Numbered from the stretch's first letter, positions 10,199 through 20,963 are shown. The stretch is 64,000 bases of DNA from Paracoccaceae bacterium (GCA_027486345.1 JAIXPH010000062.1:1-64000), one strand, 5' to 3'. Numbers and translations: made by a program. The notes: generated by a model not told the origin, from the sequence alone.

Positions 10199-10771
10199 AT
10201 GGCGGACCCGGTGGAGGTTCTCGATTTCTGGCTGGGGACCATCGGTCCCGAGGGCTGGTATGCGGGCGGGGATGAGGTGGACGCGCTCTGCCATTCTTTT
10301 CGCGATGTCTGGCAGGCGGCGCGCGATGGCGGGCTGGAGCATTGGGTCGATGGGGCCATCGGCACGCTGGCCTACCTCGTGCTGACCGACCAGTTGCCGC
10401 GCAATATGTTCCGCGGGCAGGCAGAGGCCTTTGCCACTGATCCCATGGCCTTGGCGGCGGCGCGCGTGGCCGTGGCGCAGGGCTGGGACATGGACGCGCC
10501 CGAACCCGACCGGCAGTTCTTTTACATGCCCTTCGAGCATTCCGAGGATCTGGCCGATCAGGACCGCGCTGTGGCCCTGATGGAGGAACGCCTGTCTTCT
10601 GACCCCGAGATGGCCCTGCACGCCCGTGCCCATCGCGAAGTCATCCGCCGCTTTGGCCGTTTTCCGACACGGAATGAGGCTTTGGGGCGCGAGTCGACCG
10701 TGGCAGAGGCCGCGTATCTGGCGGCAGGCGGCTATGCGGCGGTTGTGAATGACCTGCGGGCACAGGGATGA
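10199..10771 (+). CDS. DUF924 family protein
   Basis: This 190-residue soluble protein belongs to DUF924, a helical family related to tetratricopeptide folds, of unknown function. Signature pieces are VEVLDFWLG at the N-terminus, LVLTDQLPRNMFRG in the middle, and FFYMPFEHSEDLADQ. The start at 10199 is preferred over 10145 because the family begins just before VLDFW. A twin palindrome begins four bases after its stop codon. Confidence 0.88.
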   Translation: MADPVEVLDFWLGTIGPEGWYAGGDEVDALCHSFRDVWQAARDGGLEHWVDGAIGTLAYLVLTDQLPRNMFRGQAEAFATDPMALAAARVAVAQGWDMDAPEPDRQFFYMPFEHSEDLADQDRAVALMEERLSSDPEMALHARAHREVIRRFGRFPTRNEALGRESTVAEAAYLAAGGYAAVVNDLRAQG

Positions 10772-10775
10772 GCGC

Positions 10776-10820
10776 CAAATTCGTTCGAACGAATTTGCAA
10801 ATTTCTTCGAAGAAATTTGC
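10776..10820. repeat. Twin palindrome, copy 1
   Basis: Two perfect palindromes lie back to back: 10776-10797 (22 bp, centre TTCGAA) and 10797-10820 (24 bp, centre TTCGAA). They begin four bases after the DUF924 stop. The tail further on contains GGATCAGCC, as does the second copy at 16938. AT-rich palindromes are unusual in this GC-rich DNA and have no poly-T, so they are not ordinary terminators. Confidence 0.85.
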
Positions 10821-10938
10821 GCGCTGGCCCAAGGGACGGATCAGCCTTGCACTGGTTGCATAGGCCTGCGGCGTTGGCTGCGTTGCTTGGCTGGAAAATA
10901 TAGTTTAAGGCCAAACTACTTTTTCAAGGGAGGGAAAG

Positions 10939-12333
10939 ATGGCCGCTACCTATGATGTGATCGTGATCGGCGCAGGTCCGGGCGGCTATGTTGCTGCCAT
11001 TCGGGCAGCCCAACTGGGCAAGAAGGTCGTGATCGTCGAGCGCGAGAATCTGGGCGGCATCTGCCTGAACTGGGGCTGCATCCCGACCAAGGCCCTGCTG
11101 CGCAGCGCCGAGGTGTTCCACCTGATGCACCGCGCCAAGGAATTCGGTCTGTCGGCCAGCGGTATCGCCTATGACCTGCCCGCCGTCGTCGCCCGCTCGC
11201 GCGGTGTGGCGAAACAGCTGTCGGGCGGCATCGGCCATCTGATGAAGAAGAACAAGATCGCCGTGGTGATGGGACAGGCGACCGTCACCGCGCCGGGCAA
11301 GGTGTCGGTCAAGACCGACAAGGGCGTTGAGGAGTTGCTGGCCAAGGACATCATTCTTGCCACCGGCGCGCGGGCCCGTGAACTGCCGGGGCTTGAGGCG
11401 GATGGCGACCTCGTCTGGACCTATCGCCACGCGCTGCAACCGGTGCGGATGCCGAAAAAACTGCTGGTCATCGGATCGGGCGCCATCGGGATTGAATTCG
11501 CGTCCTTCTTCAACACGCTGGGCGCGGATACGACCGTGGTCGAGGTGATGGATCGCATCCTGCCGGTCGAAGACGCCGAAATCGCGGCTTTCGCCAAGAA
11601 GCAATTCGTCAAGCAGGGGATGAAGATACTTGAAAAAGCCGCGGTCAAGAAATTGGACCGCAAGCCCGGTGTGGGTGTCACCGCCCATATCGAGATTGGC
11701 GGCAAGATCGAGACGCAGGAGTTTGACACCGTCATCTCTGCGGTCGGCATCGTCGGCAATGTGGAAAACCTCGGGCTGGAAGCGCTTGGCGTGAAGATCG
11801 ACCGCACCCATGTGGTGACGGATGAATTCTGCCGCACCGGCGTGCCGGGGCTTTACGCGATTGGCGATATCGCCGGCGCACCGTGGCTGGCGCATAAGGC
11901 GAGCCACGAGGGCGTGATGGTGGCCGAGCTGATCGCGGGCGGCCATCCGCATCCGATCAAGCCGAACTCCATCGCGGGCTGCACCTATTGCCACCCGCAG
12001 GTGGCCTCGGTCGGCCTGACCGAGGAAAAGGCCAAGGCGGCGGGGCACCAGATCAAGGTCGGGCGCTTCCCCTTCATCGGCAACGGCAAGGCCATCGCCT
12101 TGGGCGAATCCGAGGGCATGATCAAGACCATCTTCGACGCCAAGACGGGCGAGCTTCTGGGGGCCCATATGGTCGGCGCGGAAGTGACCGAGTTGATCCA
12201 GGGCTATGTCATCGGCCGCAGCCTCGAGACGACCGAGGAAGACCTGATGAACACCGTCTTCCCGCATCCGACCCTGTCCGAGATGATGCACGAGTCGGTG
12301 CTTGACGCCTACGGTCGCGCGCTGCACTTCTGA
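10939..12333 (+). CDS. lpdA: Dihydrolipoyl dehydrogenase (E3)
   Basis: This 464-residue flavoenzyme reoxidises dihydrolipoamide with NAD+ as the E3 subunit of 2-oxoacid dehydrogenase or glycine-cleavage complexes. The FAD site is VIGAGPGGYVAA. The redox disulfide is in GGICLNWGCIPTK. The NAD site is VIGSGAIGIEFASFFNTLG, and the C-terminal interface has the HPHPTLSE-type sequence FPHPTLSEMMHE with the catalytic His. The strong site AAGGGAGGGAAAG precedes the start. No E1 or E2 genes are nearby. A small inverted repeat (TAGTTT/AAACTA, 10901-10918) lies just upstream. Confidence 0.97.
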   Translation: MAATYDVIVIGAGPGGYVAAIRAAQLGKKVVIVERENLGGICLNWGCIPTKALLRSAEVFHLMHRAKEFGLSASGIAYDLPAVVARSRGVAKQLSGGIGHLMKKNKIAVVMGQATVTAPGKVSVKTDKGVEELLAKDIILATGARARELPGLEADGDLVWTYRHALQPVRMPKKLLVIGSGAIGIEFASFFNTLGADTTVVEVMDRILPVEDAEIAAFAKKQFVKQGMKILEKAAVKKLDRKPGVGVTAHIEIGGKIETQEFDTVISAVGIVGNVENLGLEALGVKIDRTHVVTDEFCRTGVPGLYAIGDIAGAPWLAHKASHEGVMVAELIAGGHPHPIKPNSIAGCTYCHPQVASVGLTEEKAKAAGHQIKVGRFPFIGNGKAIALGESEGMIKTIFDAKTGELLGAHMVGAEVTELIQGYVIGRSLETTEEDLMNTVFPHPTLSEMMHESVLDAYGRALHF

Positions 12334-12338
12334 CAGGA

Positions 12339-12395
12339 GCGGGGGCGCTTCGCTCCCCGCACCCTCCGAGGATATTTAAGCAACGGGGAAGCGGG
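12339..12395. repeat. GC hairpin plus GAGGATATTT repeat, copy 1
   Basis: An imperfect GC hairpin (GCGGGGGCG with CGCTCCCCGC) is followed by CCTCCGAGGATATTT and then GCAACGGGGAAGCGGG. The same tail recurs at 38710-38738, and a diverged form lies at 29101-29131. Here it sits between lpdA and the next MFS gene and probably also ends lpdA transcription. Confidence 0.7.
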
Positions 12396-12403
12396 AGGGC
12401 AGG

Positions 12404-13552
12404 ATGCGCGTTCTGGTCACGGTGCTGGCCCTTTGGTGTGCAGGGTTGGGGGCGGCGGCGCAGTTCGGCAAGGTGTCCTTTGCGCTGGACCTCTTCGCCG
12501 CGCGCTATCCTCTGGCGGGGCCTGTGGCGCTGGGGCTGATCGTGTCGGTTGTCGGCATGGTGGGGCTGGTGTTCGGCACCACCGCCGGGTTGCTGGTCGC
12601 GCGGATCGGGCCGCGCCGGGCCATTGTCGCGGCGCTGGCGCTGGGGGCTGTGGTGTCGGCCCTGCAGGTGACGGATCTGCCTTATCCCGTCTTGATCGCC
12701 AGCCGTGTGCTGGAGGGGCTGTCGCATCTGGCCATCGTGGTGGTCGGGCCGACGATGATCGCCGGGATCACGCCCGCGCGGCATCAAGGGCTGGCGATGA
12801 CGCTGTGGAGTTCTTTCTTCGGTGTGACCTATGCCGGGTTGGCTTTGGTCGCGCCGATGGCCTTGGCCGGGGGATTGGCGGGGCTTTATCTGCCGCATGC
12901 GCTGTGGATGGCCGCTCTGGCGCTGATCTTGCGCTTCCTGCTGCCGCCCGATCCGCCTGCGCCCGTGATGGCCGGAGGGGGCGTGTTGGCGCAGCACCTC
13001 GCCATCTATGCCTCGCCGAGGATCGCCGCGCCCGCCTTGGGCTTTGTGAATTACACCGCCATCTATGTCGCCGTGCTGACGCTGCTGCCGCCCTTGATGC
13101 CGCCCGCCATGGTGGCGACGGCGGCGGCGGGGATGCCCTTGGTGTCGATTGCGCTGTCTCTGACGCTGGGGGTTTGGGCGCTGCGCCATGTCTCTGCCGT
13201 GCGCTTGGTGCAGGCTGGCTTTGCCGTGGGCGCGCTGTCGGTCGTCGTCTTGGCGCTGGTCTGGGGGCAGGGCGCGTTGATGCTGACCGCCGCGCTGATC
13301 TTTGCCGGGGCGATGGGCATCGTGCAGGGGGCGAGTTTTGCCGCCATCCCGCAGTTGAACCACACGGCCGAGGATCGCGCCCGCGCCTCGGGTGCCGTGG
13401 CGCAATTGGGCAATTTGGGGACCACCACCGGTACGCCGGTGCTGGCCTATCTGATCGCCGCGATGGGTCCGCCAGGGGTGCTCGCCTTTGCGCTGCCGCT
13501 GTGCCTCTCGGGCATCGCGCTGCACCTTTGGCTGGCGCGGCGTCGGGCTTAG
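12404..13552 (+). CDS. MFS transporter (CynX/NimT-like size)
   Basis: This 382-residue protein has about 12 hydrophobic segments and the MFS-type loop ARIGPRRAIVA between segments 2 and 3. The ribosome site GGAGGGCAGG lies right before the ATG. Substrate and direction are unknown; nothing in the neighbourhood suggests one. Its stop codon overlaps that of the convergent rhodanese gene (TTAG), so there is no space for a classical terminator between them. Confidence 0.82.
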   Translation: MRVLVTVLALWCAGLGAAAQFGKVSFALDLFAARYPLAGPVALGLIVSVVGMVGLVFGTTAGLLVARIGPRRAIVAALALGAVVSALQVTDLPYPVLIASRVLEGLSHLAIVVVGPTMIAGITPARHQGLAMTLWSSFFGVTYAGLALVAPMALAGGLAGLYLPHALWMAALALILRFLLPPDPPAPVMAGGGVLAQHLAIYASPRIAAPALGFVNYTAIYVAVLTLLPPLMPPAMVATAAAGMPLVSIALSLTLGVWALRHVSAVRLVQAGFAVGALSVVVLALVWGQGALMLTAALIFAGAMGIVQGASFAAIPQLNHTAEDRARASGAVAQLGNLGTTTGTPVLAYLIAAMGPPGVLAFALPLCLSGIALHLWLARRRA

Positions 13553-13878
13553 CGCTGAACCGGACCGCCTGCGGCGACCCAGTCGCCGAAACCGCCGATG
13601 TTATGCGCTTCGATCCCCTGCGCCTGCAGGAACTGCGCCGCGCGGCCTGCGCGTGCGCCCGCTGCACAGTAGACGGCCACGGGTTTGCCGGTCAGGCGGC
13701 AATCAAAATCCGGGGCCTTCGGGTCACCTTTCAGTGGCAACAGGCCCAGCGGGATATGCAGCGCCCCGGCGGCGAGACCGGAGGCCTGAACCTCGCCGAT
13801 TTCGCGCACATCGAGAAGCGTGATCTCACCGGCAGCGGCCATGGCGATGCAGGCGGCGGGGGAAAGCGGGGTGGTCAT
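13549..13878 (-). CDS. Single-domain rhodanese (sulfurtransferase)
   Basis: This 109-residue protein is a single rhodanese domain that should carry sulfane sulfur as a persulfide on its active-site Cys in AVYCAAGARAGRAA. LLDVREIGEV is the usual first motif, and GGFGDWVAAG the C-terminal one. I chose the ATG at 13878, preceded by AAAGGA; an upstream in-frame ATG at 13989 would run through promoter-like AT-rich DNA and the operator described next. It is divergent from uvrA. Confidence 0.9.
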   Translation of the reverse strand: MTTPLSPAACIAMAAAGEITLLDVREIGEVQASGLAAGALHIPLGLLPLKGDPKAPDFDCRLTGKPVAVYCAAGARAGRAAQFLQAQGIEAHNIGGFGDWVAAGGPVQR

Positions 13879-13913
13879 GGGAAGCGGTCCTTTCGTGGCT
13901 TGCCGCAATATAT

Positions 13914-13929
13914 ATTCCGGTAATTGAAT
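13914..13929 (-). promoter_or_regulatory. Candidate SqrR/BigR-type operator before the rhodanese
   Basis: ATTC-N8-GAAT occurs 36-51 bp before the rhodanese start, beside the AT-rich run AATATATATT that could be its -10 region. This matches the operator form I recall for the sulfide-responsive repressor SqrR of Rhodobacter capsulatus. The match and position are seen; the regulator is inferred. Confidence 0.55.
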
Positions 13930-13983
13930 GCTTAAAGGGGGATCTGCCACTTTCCGCGGCGGTGGTCGCAATTCCCCACATAT

Positions 13984-13998
13984 GTTCATTCTTTGTTC
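13984..13998 (+). promoter_or_regulatory. LexA (SOS) box of uvrA
   Basis: GTTC-N7-GTTC is present exactly (13984-13987 and 13995-13998), 80 bp before the uvrA start. This direct-repeat form is the known alphaproteobacterial LexA site, so uvrA is probably induced by DNA damage. Confidence 0.88.
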
Positions 13999-14077
13999 AC
14001 TATTTTCGATTGGAGACTCATCCGTTTCGGCCTATCTCTGGCCCCGTGGCCCGCGTTGGGCCGGGCGGGGAAGACTC

Positions 14078-16936
<2,859 letters not shown>

Positions 16937-16937
16937 C

Positions 16938-16982
16938 GCAATTTTCTTCGAAGAAAATTGCAAATTCCTTGCAAGGAATTTG
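16938..16982. repeat. Twin palindrome, copy 2
   Basis: Two perfect palindromes are joined: 16938-16961 (24 bp, centre TTCGAA) and 16961-16982 (22 bp, centre TTGCAA). They begin one base after the uvrA stop and are followed by GGATCAGCC, as in copy 1 after DUF924. The arms differ in bases from copy 1 but keep perfect symmetry. Confidence 0.85.
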
Positions 16983-17010
16983 GGTCAGGATCAGCCGTCA
17001 AAGCTTTGAT

Positions 17011-17046
17011 TAAAAATGAAAAGGGCCGCCCATCGGGCGGCCCTTT
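17011..17046 (-). terminator. Terminator of mmsA, possibly bidirectional
   Basis: A perfect 12-bp stem (AAAGGGCCGCCC, 17020-17031, with 17035-17046) has a three-base loop. On the minus strand it runs into TTTTCATTTTTA, so it ends mmsA; the plus-strand side (CCCTTTCG) could weakly end uvrA. Confidence 0.88.
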
Positions 17047-17064
17047 CGCGTAATTGGTGCAGGA

Positions 17065-18564
17065 TCAGTCCAGCGCCTTGAAGTTCAGGCTTGCGCCATC
17101 CTTGATGCCGCTGAACCAGCGCGCCGTCACCGTCTTGGTCTTGGTGTAGAAGCGGAAGGCGTCGGGGCCATATTGGTTCAGGTCACCGAAGGACGACTTT
17201 TTCCAGCCGCCGAAGGTGTAATAGGACAGCGGCACCGGGATCGGGAAGTTGATGCCGACCATGCCCACGTTGACACGGGACGCGAAATCGCGGGCGGTGT
17301 CCCCATCGGCGGTGAAGATCGCGGTGCCGTTGCCATATTCATTGGCGATCACCAGTTGCAGCGCGTCCTCATAGGTCTTGGCGCGGACGGTGGACAGGAC
17401 GGGGCCGAAGATTTCCTGTTTGTAGATGTCCATGTCCTTGGTGACATTGTCAAAAAGCGTGGCCCCGACAAAGAAGCCATGCTCATAGCCTTGGATCTTG
17501 ATCCCCCGGCCATCGACGACCAGCTTTGCACCCTGTTCAACACCTGAGTCGATCAAGGCGCGCACGCGGGTTTCGGCCTGTTTGGTGACCAAGGGGCCAA
17601 AGTCCACGTCCTCACCGGCGGTGTAGGGGCCGACCTTCAGCTTTTCGATGCGCGGGATCAGTTTGTCGATCAGCGCATCGGCGGTTTTCTCGCCCACCGG
17701 CACGGCGACCGAGATCGCCATGCAGCGTTCGCCCGCCGCGCCGAAGCCTGCGCCCACCAGCGCATCCGCCGCCTTGTCGAGGTCCGCGTCCGGCATGATG
17801 ATCATGTGGTTCTTGGCACCACCAAAGCACTGGGCGCGTTTGCCATTCGCCGCGGCGCGGCCATAGATGTATTGCGCGATGGGGGTGGAGCCGACGAAGC
17901 CCACGGCCTGGATGACCTCGTGGTCGAGGATGCCGTCCACGGCTTCCTTGTCGCCATTGATGACCTGCAAGACGCCATCCGGCAGACCCGCCTGTTGCAA
18001 AAGCTCCGCCAGCAGCAGCGCGGTGGAGGGCGTGCGCTCGGACGGTTTCAGGATCATCGCATTGCCTGCCGACAGGGCCGGACCCATCTTCCACAGCGGG
18101 ATCATGGCGGGGAAGTTGAAGGGCGTGATGCCCGCCACCACACCCAGCGCCTGACGCATGGAATAGATGTCGATGCCGGGACCGGCGTTGTCGGTCATCT
18201 CGCCCTTCAAGAGGGCCGGGGCACCCATGCAAACCTCGATGACTTCCAGCCCGCGCTGCACATCGCCGCGTGCATCGGGGATGGTCTTGCCATGTTCGCG
18301 GCTGACCAGTTCGGCCAGCTTTTCCATGTTCTGGTTGATCAGCGCGCCAAAGGCCATCATCACCCGCGCGCGGCGCTGCGGGTTGGTGGCAGCCCACAGG
18401 AGTTGCGCCTTGGCGGCGTCCTGGATCGCGCTGTCGAGTTCGGCGGCAGAGGCGAGCGCCACGCGGGCCTGCACTTCGCCGGTGGCGGGGTTGTAGACGT
18501 CGGCGAAGCGGCCCGAGGTGCCTGCAACGTGCTTGCCGTTGATCCAGTGTCCGATCTCTTTCAT
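17065..18564 (-). CDS. mmsA: CoA-acylating methylmalonate-semialdehyde dehydrogenase
   Basis: This 499-residue NAD-dependent enzyme converts methylmalonate or malonate semialdehyde plus CoA to propionyl- or acetyl-CoA, in valine, inositol or beta-alanine breakdown. It starts with the family-typical GHWINGKHVAGTSGR. The catalytic Cys is in AAGERCMAISVAV. NAD-site pieces VAGITPFNFPAMIPLWK and AVGFVGSTPIAQYIY are intact. I chose the ATG at 18564, five bases after GGAGG, over the one at 18591. The divergent LysR gene may regulate it. No valine-pathway partners are in the window. Confidence 0.95.
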   Translation of the reverse strand: MKEIGHWINGKHVAGTSGRFADVYNPATGEVQARVALASAAELDSAIQDAAKAQLLWAATNPQRRARVMMAFGALINQNMEKLAELVSREHGKTIPDARGDVQRGLEVIEVCMGAPALLKGEMTDNAGPGIDIYSMRQALGVVAGITPFNFPAMIPLWKMGPALSAGNAMILKPSERTPSTALLLAELLQQAGLPDGVLQVINGDKEAVDGILDHEVIQAVGFVGSTPIAQYIYGRAAANGKRAQCFGGAKNHMIIMPDADLDKAADALVGAGFGAAGERCMAISVAVPVGEKTADALIDKLIPRIEKLKVGPYTAGEDVDFGPLVTKQAETRVRALIDSGVEQGAKLVVDGRGIKIQGYEHGFFVGATLFDNVTKDMDIYKQEIFGPVLSTVRAKTYEDALQLVIANEYGNGTAIFTADGDTARDFASRVNVGMVGINFPIPVPLSYYTFGGWKKSSFGDLNQYGPDAFRFYTKTKTVTARWFSGIKDGASLNFKALD

Positions 18565-18660
18565 GGGGTCCTCCATTGGTTGGGCGGACAATAGCCTTGC
18601 ACAAATGCCGGGAACAGAGGAGATTTGGCAAAAGCGTCTTGCGGAAATGCGGGTATCAGA

Positions 18661-18703
18661 GGACCGTTAGGCAAACGTCCAGTGGACGTTTGCCTAACGG
18701 TCC
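18661..18703. repeat. 43-bp near-perfect palindrome
   Basis: Arms of 21 bp (18661-18681 and 18683-18703) are exact reverse complements around a single central G. The inner form CAAACGTCC...GGACGTTTG recalls the twin palindromes at 10776 and 16938. It lies in the 398-bp mmsA-lysR interval, about 100 bp before the mmsA start, with no T-run. Confidence 0.88.
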
Positions 18704-18840
18704 GATTGTGGCTGAGGTAACGAAGCCGCAAGGGGGGTGCCGCCTATCCAACGCTTGGGGGGCACGGGTCGCGCGGGACTAATGGGGCGGAGGAGACACC
18801 GTTGACGGGAAAATCCGTTGCAGAGCAGACGATTGGGATT

Positions 18841-18935
18841 GCCCCGATGCCCAAAGCATCGGGGCGCGCACAGCCCGCCCCCCCGGGCTGTGCACACGTA
18901 TACGTGCACCCACCCCGGCGTGCCGTGCGCGCCCC
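18841..18935 (+). repeat. 95-bp structured element, copy A
   Basis: This element matches 34515-34609 over its full length with 6 differences. It contains a 9-bp hairpin (element positions 2-10/15-23), a 10-bp hairpin (28-37/44-53), a palindrome around CACGTATACGTG (55-66) and an outer 11-bp stem (21-31/85-95) that competes with the hairpins. It ends 27 bp before the lysR start, so it may lie in that gene's leader. Confidence 0.85.
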
Positions 18936-18962
18936 TTGGCTGATGTTGGAAAGAGCATAGAG

Positions 18963-19850
18963 ATGGACTGGGACGACCTGCGTATCTTCCTTGCCGTGGC
19001 CCGGACGGACAGCCTGTCCGCCGCCGGAAAGCGGCTCAAGATCGACCCTGCCACGGTCAGCCGCCGCATCGCGCGGCTGGAGGAGGCCATCGCCGCGCGC
19101 CTGTTCACCAAATCCCCGCAAGGCTATGCCCTAACCGAAGAGGGCGCGCGCCTGATCCCCCATGCCGAGCGCGCCGAATCCGCGCTGGACGGCGCGCGCG
19201 AGGCGCTGACGGGGCCCGAAGGGCTGCAAGGGCAAATCCGCATCGGCGCGCCGGATGGCTGCGCGAATTACCTGCTGCCGCAGGTGCTGGCTGCGATCTG
19301 TGACGCCAATCCGGGGCTGGAGGTGCAGATCGTCGCCCTGCCGCGCGTCTTCAACCTGTCCAAACGCGAGGCCGATATGGCCATTGGTGTCAGCCGCCCC
19401 ACGGCGGGCCGTCTGACGGTGCAAAAGCTGACCGACTACCGCCTGCATCTGGCCGCGCATCGCGACTATCTGGCCGACCATCCGCCGATCCGCAGCCCCG
19501 AAGACCTGCGCGCGCATCGGATGGTCGGCTATATCCCCGACATGATCTTTGACAAGGAACTGGACTACCTCACCACGGTCGGCGCACCGCCGGTGGCGCT
19601 GGCGTCAAACTCGGTCTCGGTGCAACTGAACTGGCTGCGCGCGGCGGCGGGGGTGGGGGTGGTGCATGACTTCGCGCTGCCTGCCGCGCCGGAGCTGGCC
19701 AAGGTGATCCCGGACCAGGTCAGTCTCAGCCGCAGTTTCTGGCTGATCCGGCATGAGGATGACGGGCGCGTCGCCCGGCTCAACCGCTTTGCGGATTTGC
19801 TTGTGGCGGGGTGCCGGAAAGAAATGCAAAGGCTGGAAAGTCTTTCTTGA
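18963..19850 (+). CDS. LysR-family transcriptional regulator
   Basis: This 295-residue protein has an N-terminal LysR helix-turn-helix (about residues 1-60, DWDDLRIFLAVARTDSLSAAG and DPATVSRRIARLEEAI) and a LysR substrate-binding domain (about 88-290). I chose ATG 18963 because the family begins with M-D-W-D-D; the in-frame ATG at 18936 abuts the 95-bp repeat. It is divergent from mmsA, which makes mmsA the natural candidate target. The ligand is unknown. Confidence 0.9.
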   Translation: MDWDDLRIFLAVARTDSLSAAGKRLKIDPATVSRRIARLEEAIAARLFTKSPQGYALTEEGARLIPHAERAESALDGAREALTGPEGLQGQIRIGAPDGCANYLLPQVLAAICDANPGLEVQIVALPRVFNLSKREADMAIGVSRPTAGRLTVQKLTDYRLHLAAHRDYLADHPPIRSPEDLRAHRMVGYIPDMIFDKELDYLTTVGAPPVALASNSVSVQLNWLRAAAGVGVVHDFALPAAPELAKVIPDQVSLSRSFWLIRHEDDGRVARLNRFADLLVAGCRKEMQRLESLS

Positions 19851-19903
19851 CAGAATGTTGCGCGGGGTGGACCCTTTCCGGGAAGGAAGCAGGGAGGACC
19901 ACC

Positions 19904-20338
19904 ATGCATGTCTCGCAAATCCTGAAATCCAAGGCCGAACAGGCGGTTGTCACCATCGCGCCGGGCAGCACCGTCGCGGCGGCGGCAGAGCTTTTGTCGT
20001 CCCGGCGCATCGGGGCGGTGATCGTCTCGCCCGACGGGCGGCGCGTGGCAGGCATCCTGTCGGAACGTGACATCGTGCGCGAGCTGGGCCGTCGCGGACC
20101 GGCCTGCATGTCCGACCCGGTGGAGACGATCATGACCGCGCGCATCATCAGCTGCCGCAAGGATGAGGTGGCCAATGACGTGTTGCAAAAGATGACCGAC
20201 GGCCGGTTCCGCCACATGCCCGTGATGGAGGGGGACGAGATGGTGGGGCTGATCTCGATCGGGGACGTGGTCAAGGCGCGGCTCGCCGAATTGGCGATGG
20301 AACGCGACGCGCTGGAGGGCATGGTCAAGGGCTACTGA
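19904..20338 (+). CDS. Tandem CBS-domain protein
   Basis: This 144-residue protein is a stand-alone pair of CBS domains (about residues 8-62 and 75-130), which bind adenine nucleotides or similar ligands. Typical pieces are RRIGAVIVSPDGRRVAGILSER and FRHMPVMEGDEMVGLISIGD. The start follows GGGAGGACCACC. It has no catalytic domain, so it probably acts as an energy or redox sensor for an unknown partner. It lies 53 bp after lysR and 98 bp before coaD. Confidence 0.93.
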   Translation: MHVSQILKSKAEQAVVTIAPGSTVAAAAELLSSRRIGAVIVSPDGRRVAGILSERDIVRELGRRGPACMSDPVETIMTARIISCRKDEVANDVLQKMTDGRFRHMPVMEGDEMVGLISIGDVVKARLAELAMERDALEGMVKGY

Positions 20339-20436
20339 TACCATGCATGGTGAGTTGGCGCCGCGGCGCTTTGGGCCTTGCATCCGCTGGCGCAATAATG
20401 TTGCGTCAGCGGGCAGTTAAAGGGGGGAGTGGACCC

Positions 20437-20937
20437 ATGCGGATCGGTCTTTATCCGGGCACCTTCGACCCGGTCACGCTGGGCCATGTGGATATCATCC
20501 AGCGCGCCATGGCCTTGGTGGACCGTTTGGTCATCGGCGTGGCGATCAACCGCGACAAGGGGCCGCTGTTTTCGCTCGAGGATCGGGTCTCGATGGTGCG
20601 CGCCGAGTGCGACGCGATCACCGCCAAGACCGGCGGCGAGATTGTGGTGCACCCGTTCGAGAACCTGCTGATCGACTGCGCCCGCGATGTGGGGGCCACG
20701 GTGATCGTGCGGGGGCTGCGCGCGGTGGCGGATTTCGAATATGAGTTCCAGATGGTGGGCATGAACCGCGCGCTGGATGCCAGCATCGAGACGGTGTTTC
20801 TGATGGCCGATGCCCGCCGTCAGGCCATCGCCTCCAAGCTGGTCAAGGAAATCGCGCGGCTGGGTGGCGACATTTCCAAATTTGTCACGCCCCCGGTGGC
20901 GCAGGCGCTGCACCGGCGCTTTGCGCCCCAAACCTGA
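20437..20937 (+). CDS. coaD: Phosphopantetheine adenylyltransferase
   Basis: CoaD makes dephospho-CoA from 4'-phosphopantetheine and ATP, the next-to-last step of coenzyme A synthesis. The 166-residue length is normal. The nucleotidyltransferase motif is GTFDPVTLGH with His17, and the C-terminal motif is SKLVKEIARLGGDISKFV. The start at 20437 follows AGGGGGGAG. An intrinsic terminator follows 27 bp after the stop. Confidence 0.97.
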   Translation: MRIGLYPGTFDPVTLGHVDIIQRAMALVDRLVIGVAINRDKGPLFSLEDRVSMVRAECDAITAKTGGEIVVHPFENLLIDCARDVGATVIVRGLRAVADFEYEFQMVGMNRALDASIETVFLMADARRQAIASKLVKEIARLGGDISKFVTPPVAQALHRRFAPQT

Positions 20938-20963
20938 TCCCTGAACTTGACCCCGGAAATGAC

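Noticed and set aside
18694-18909. Short minus-strand frames over both 95-bp repeats with similar peptides
   Set aside because: The likeness comes from the repeated DNA itself; no ribosome site, and changes follow stem pairing rather than codon positions.
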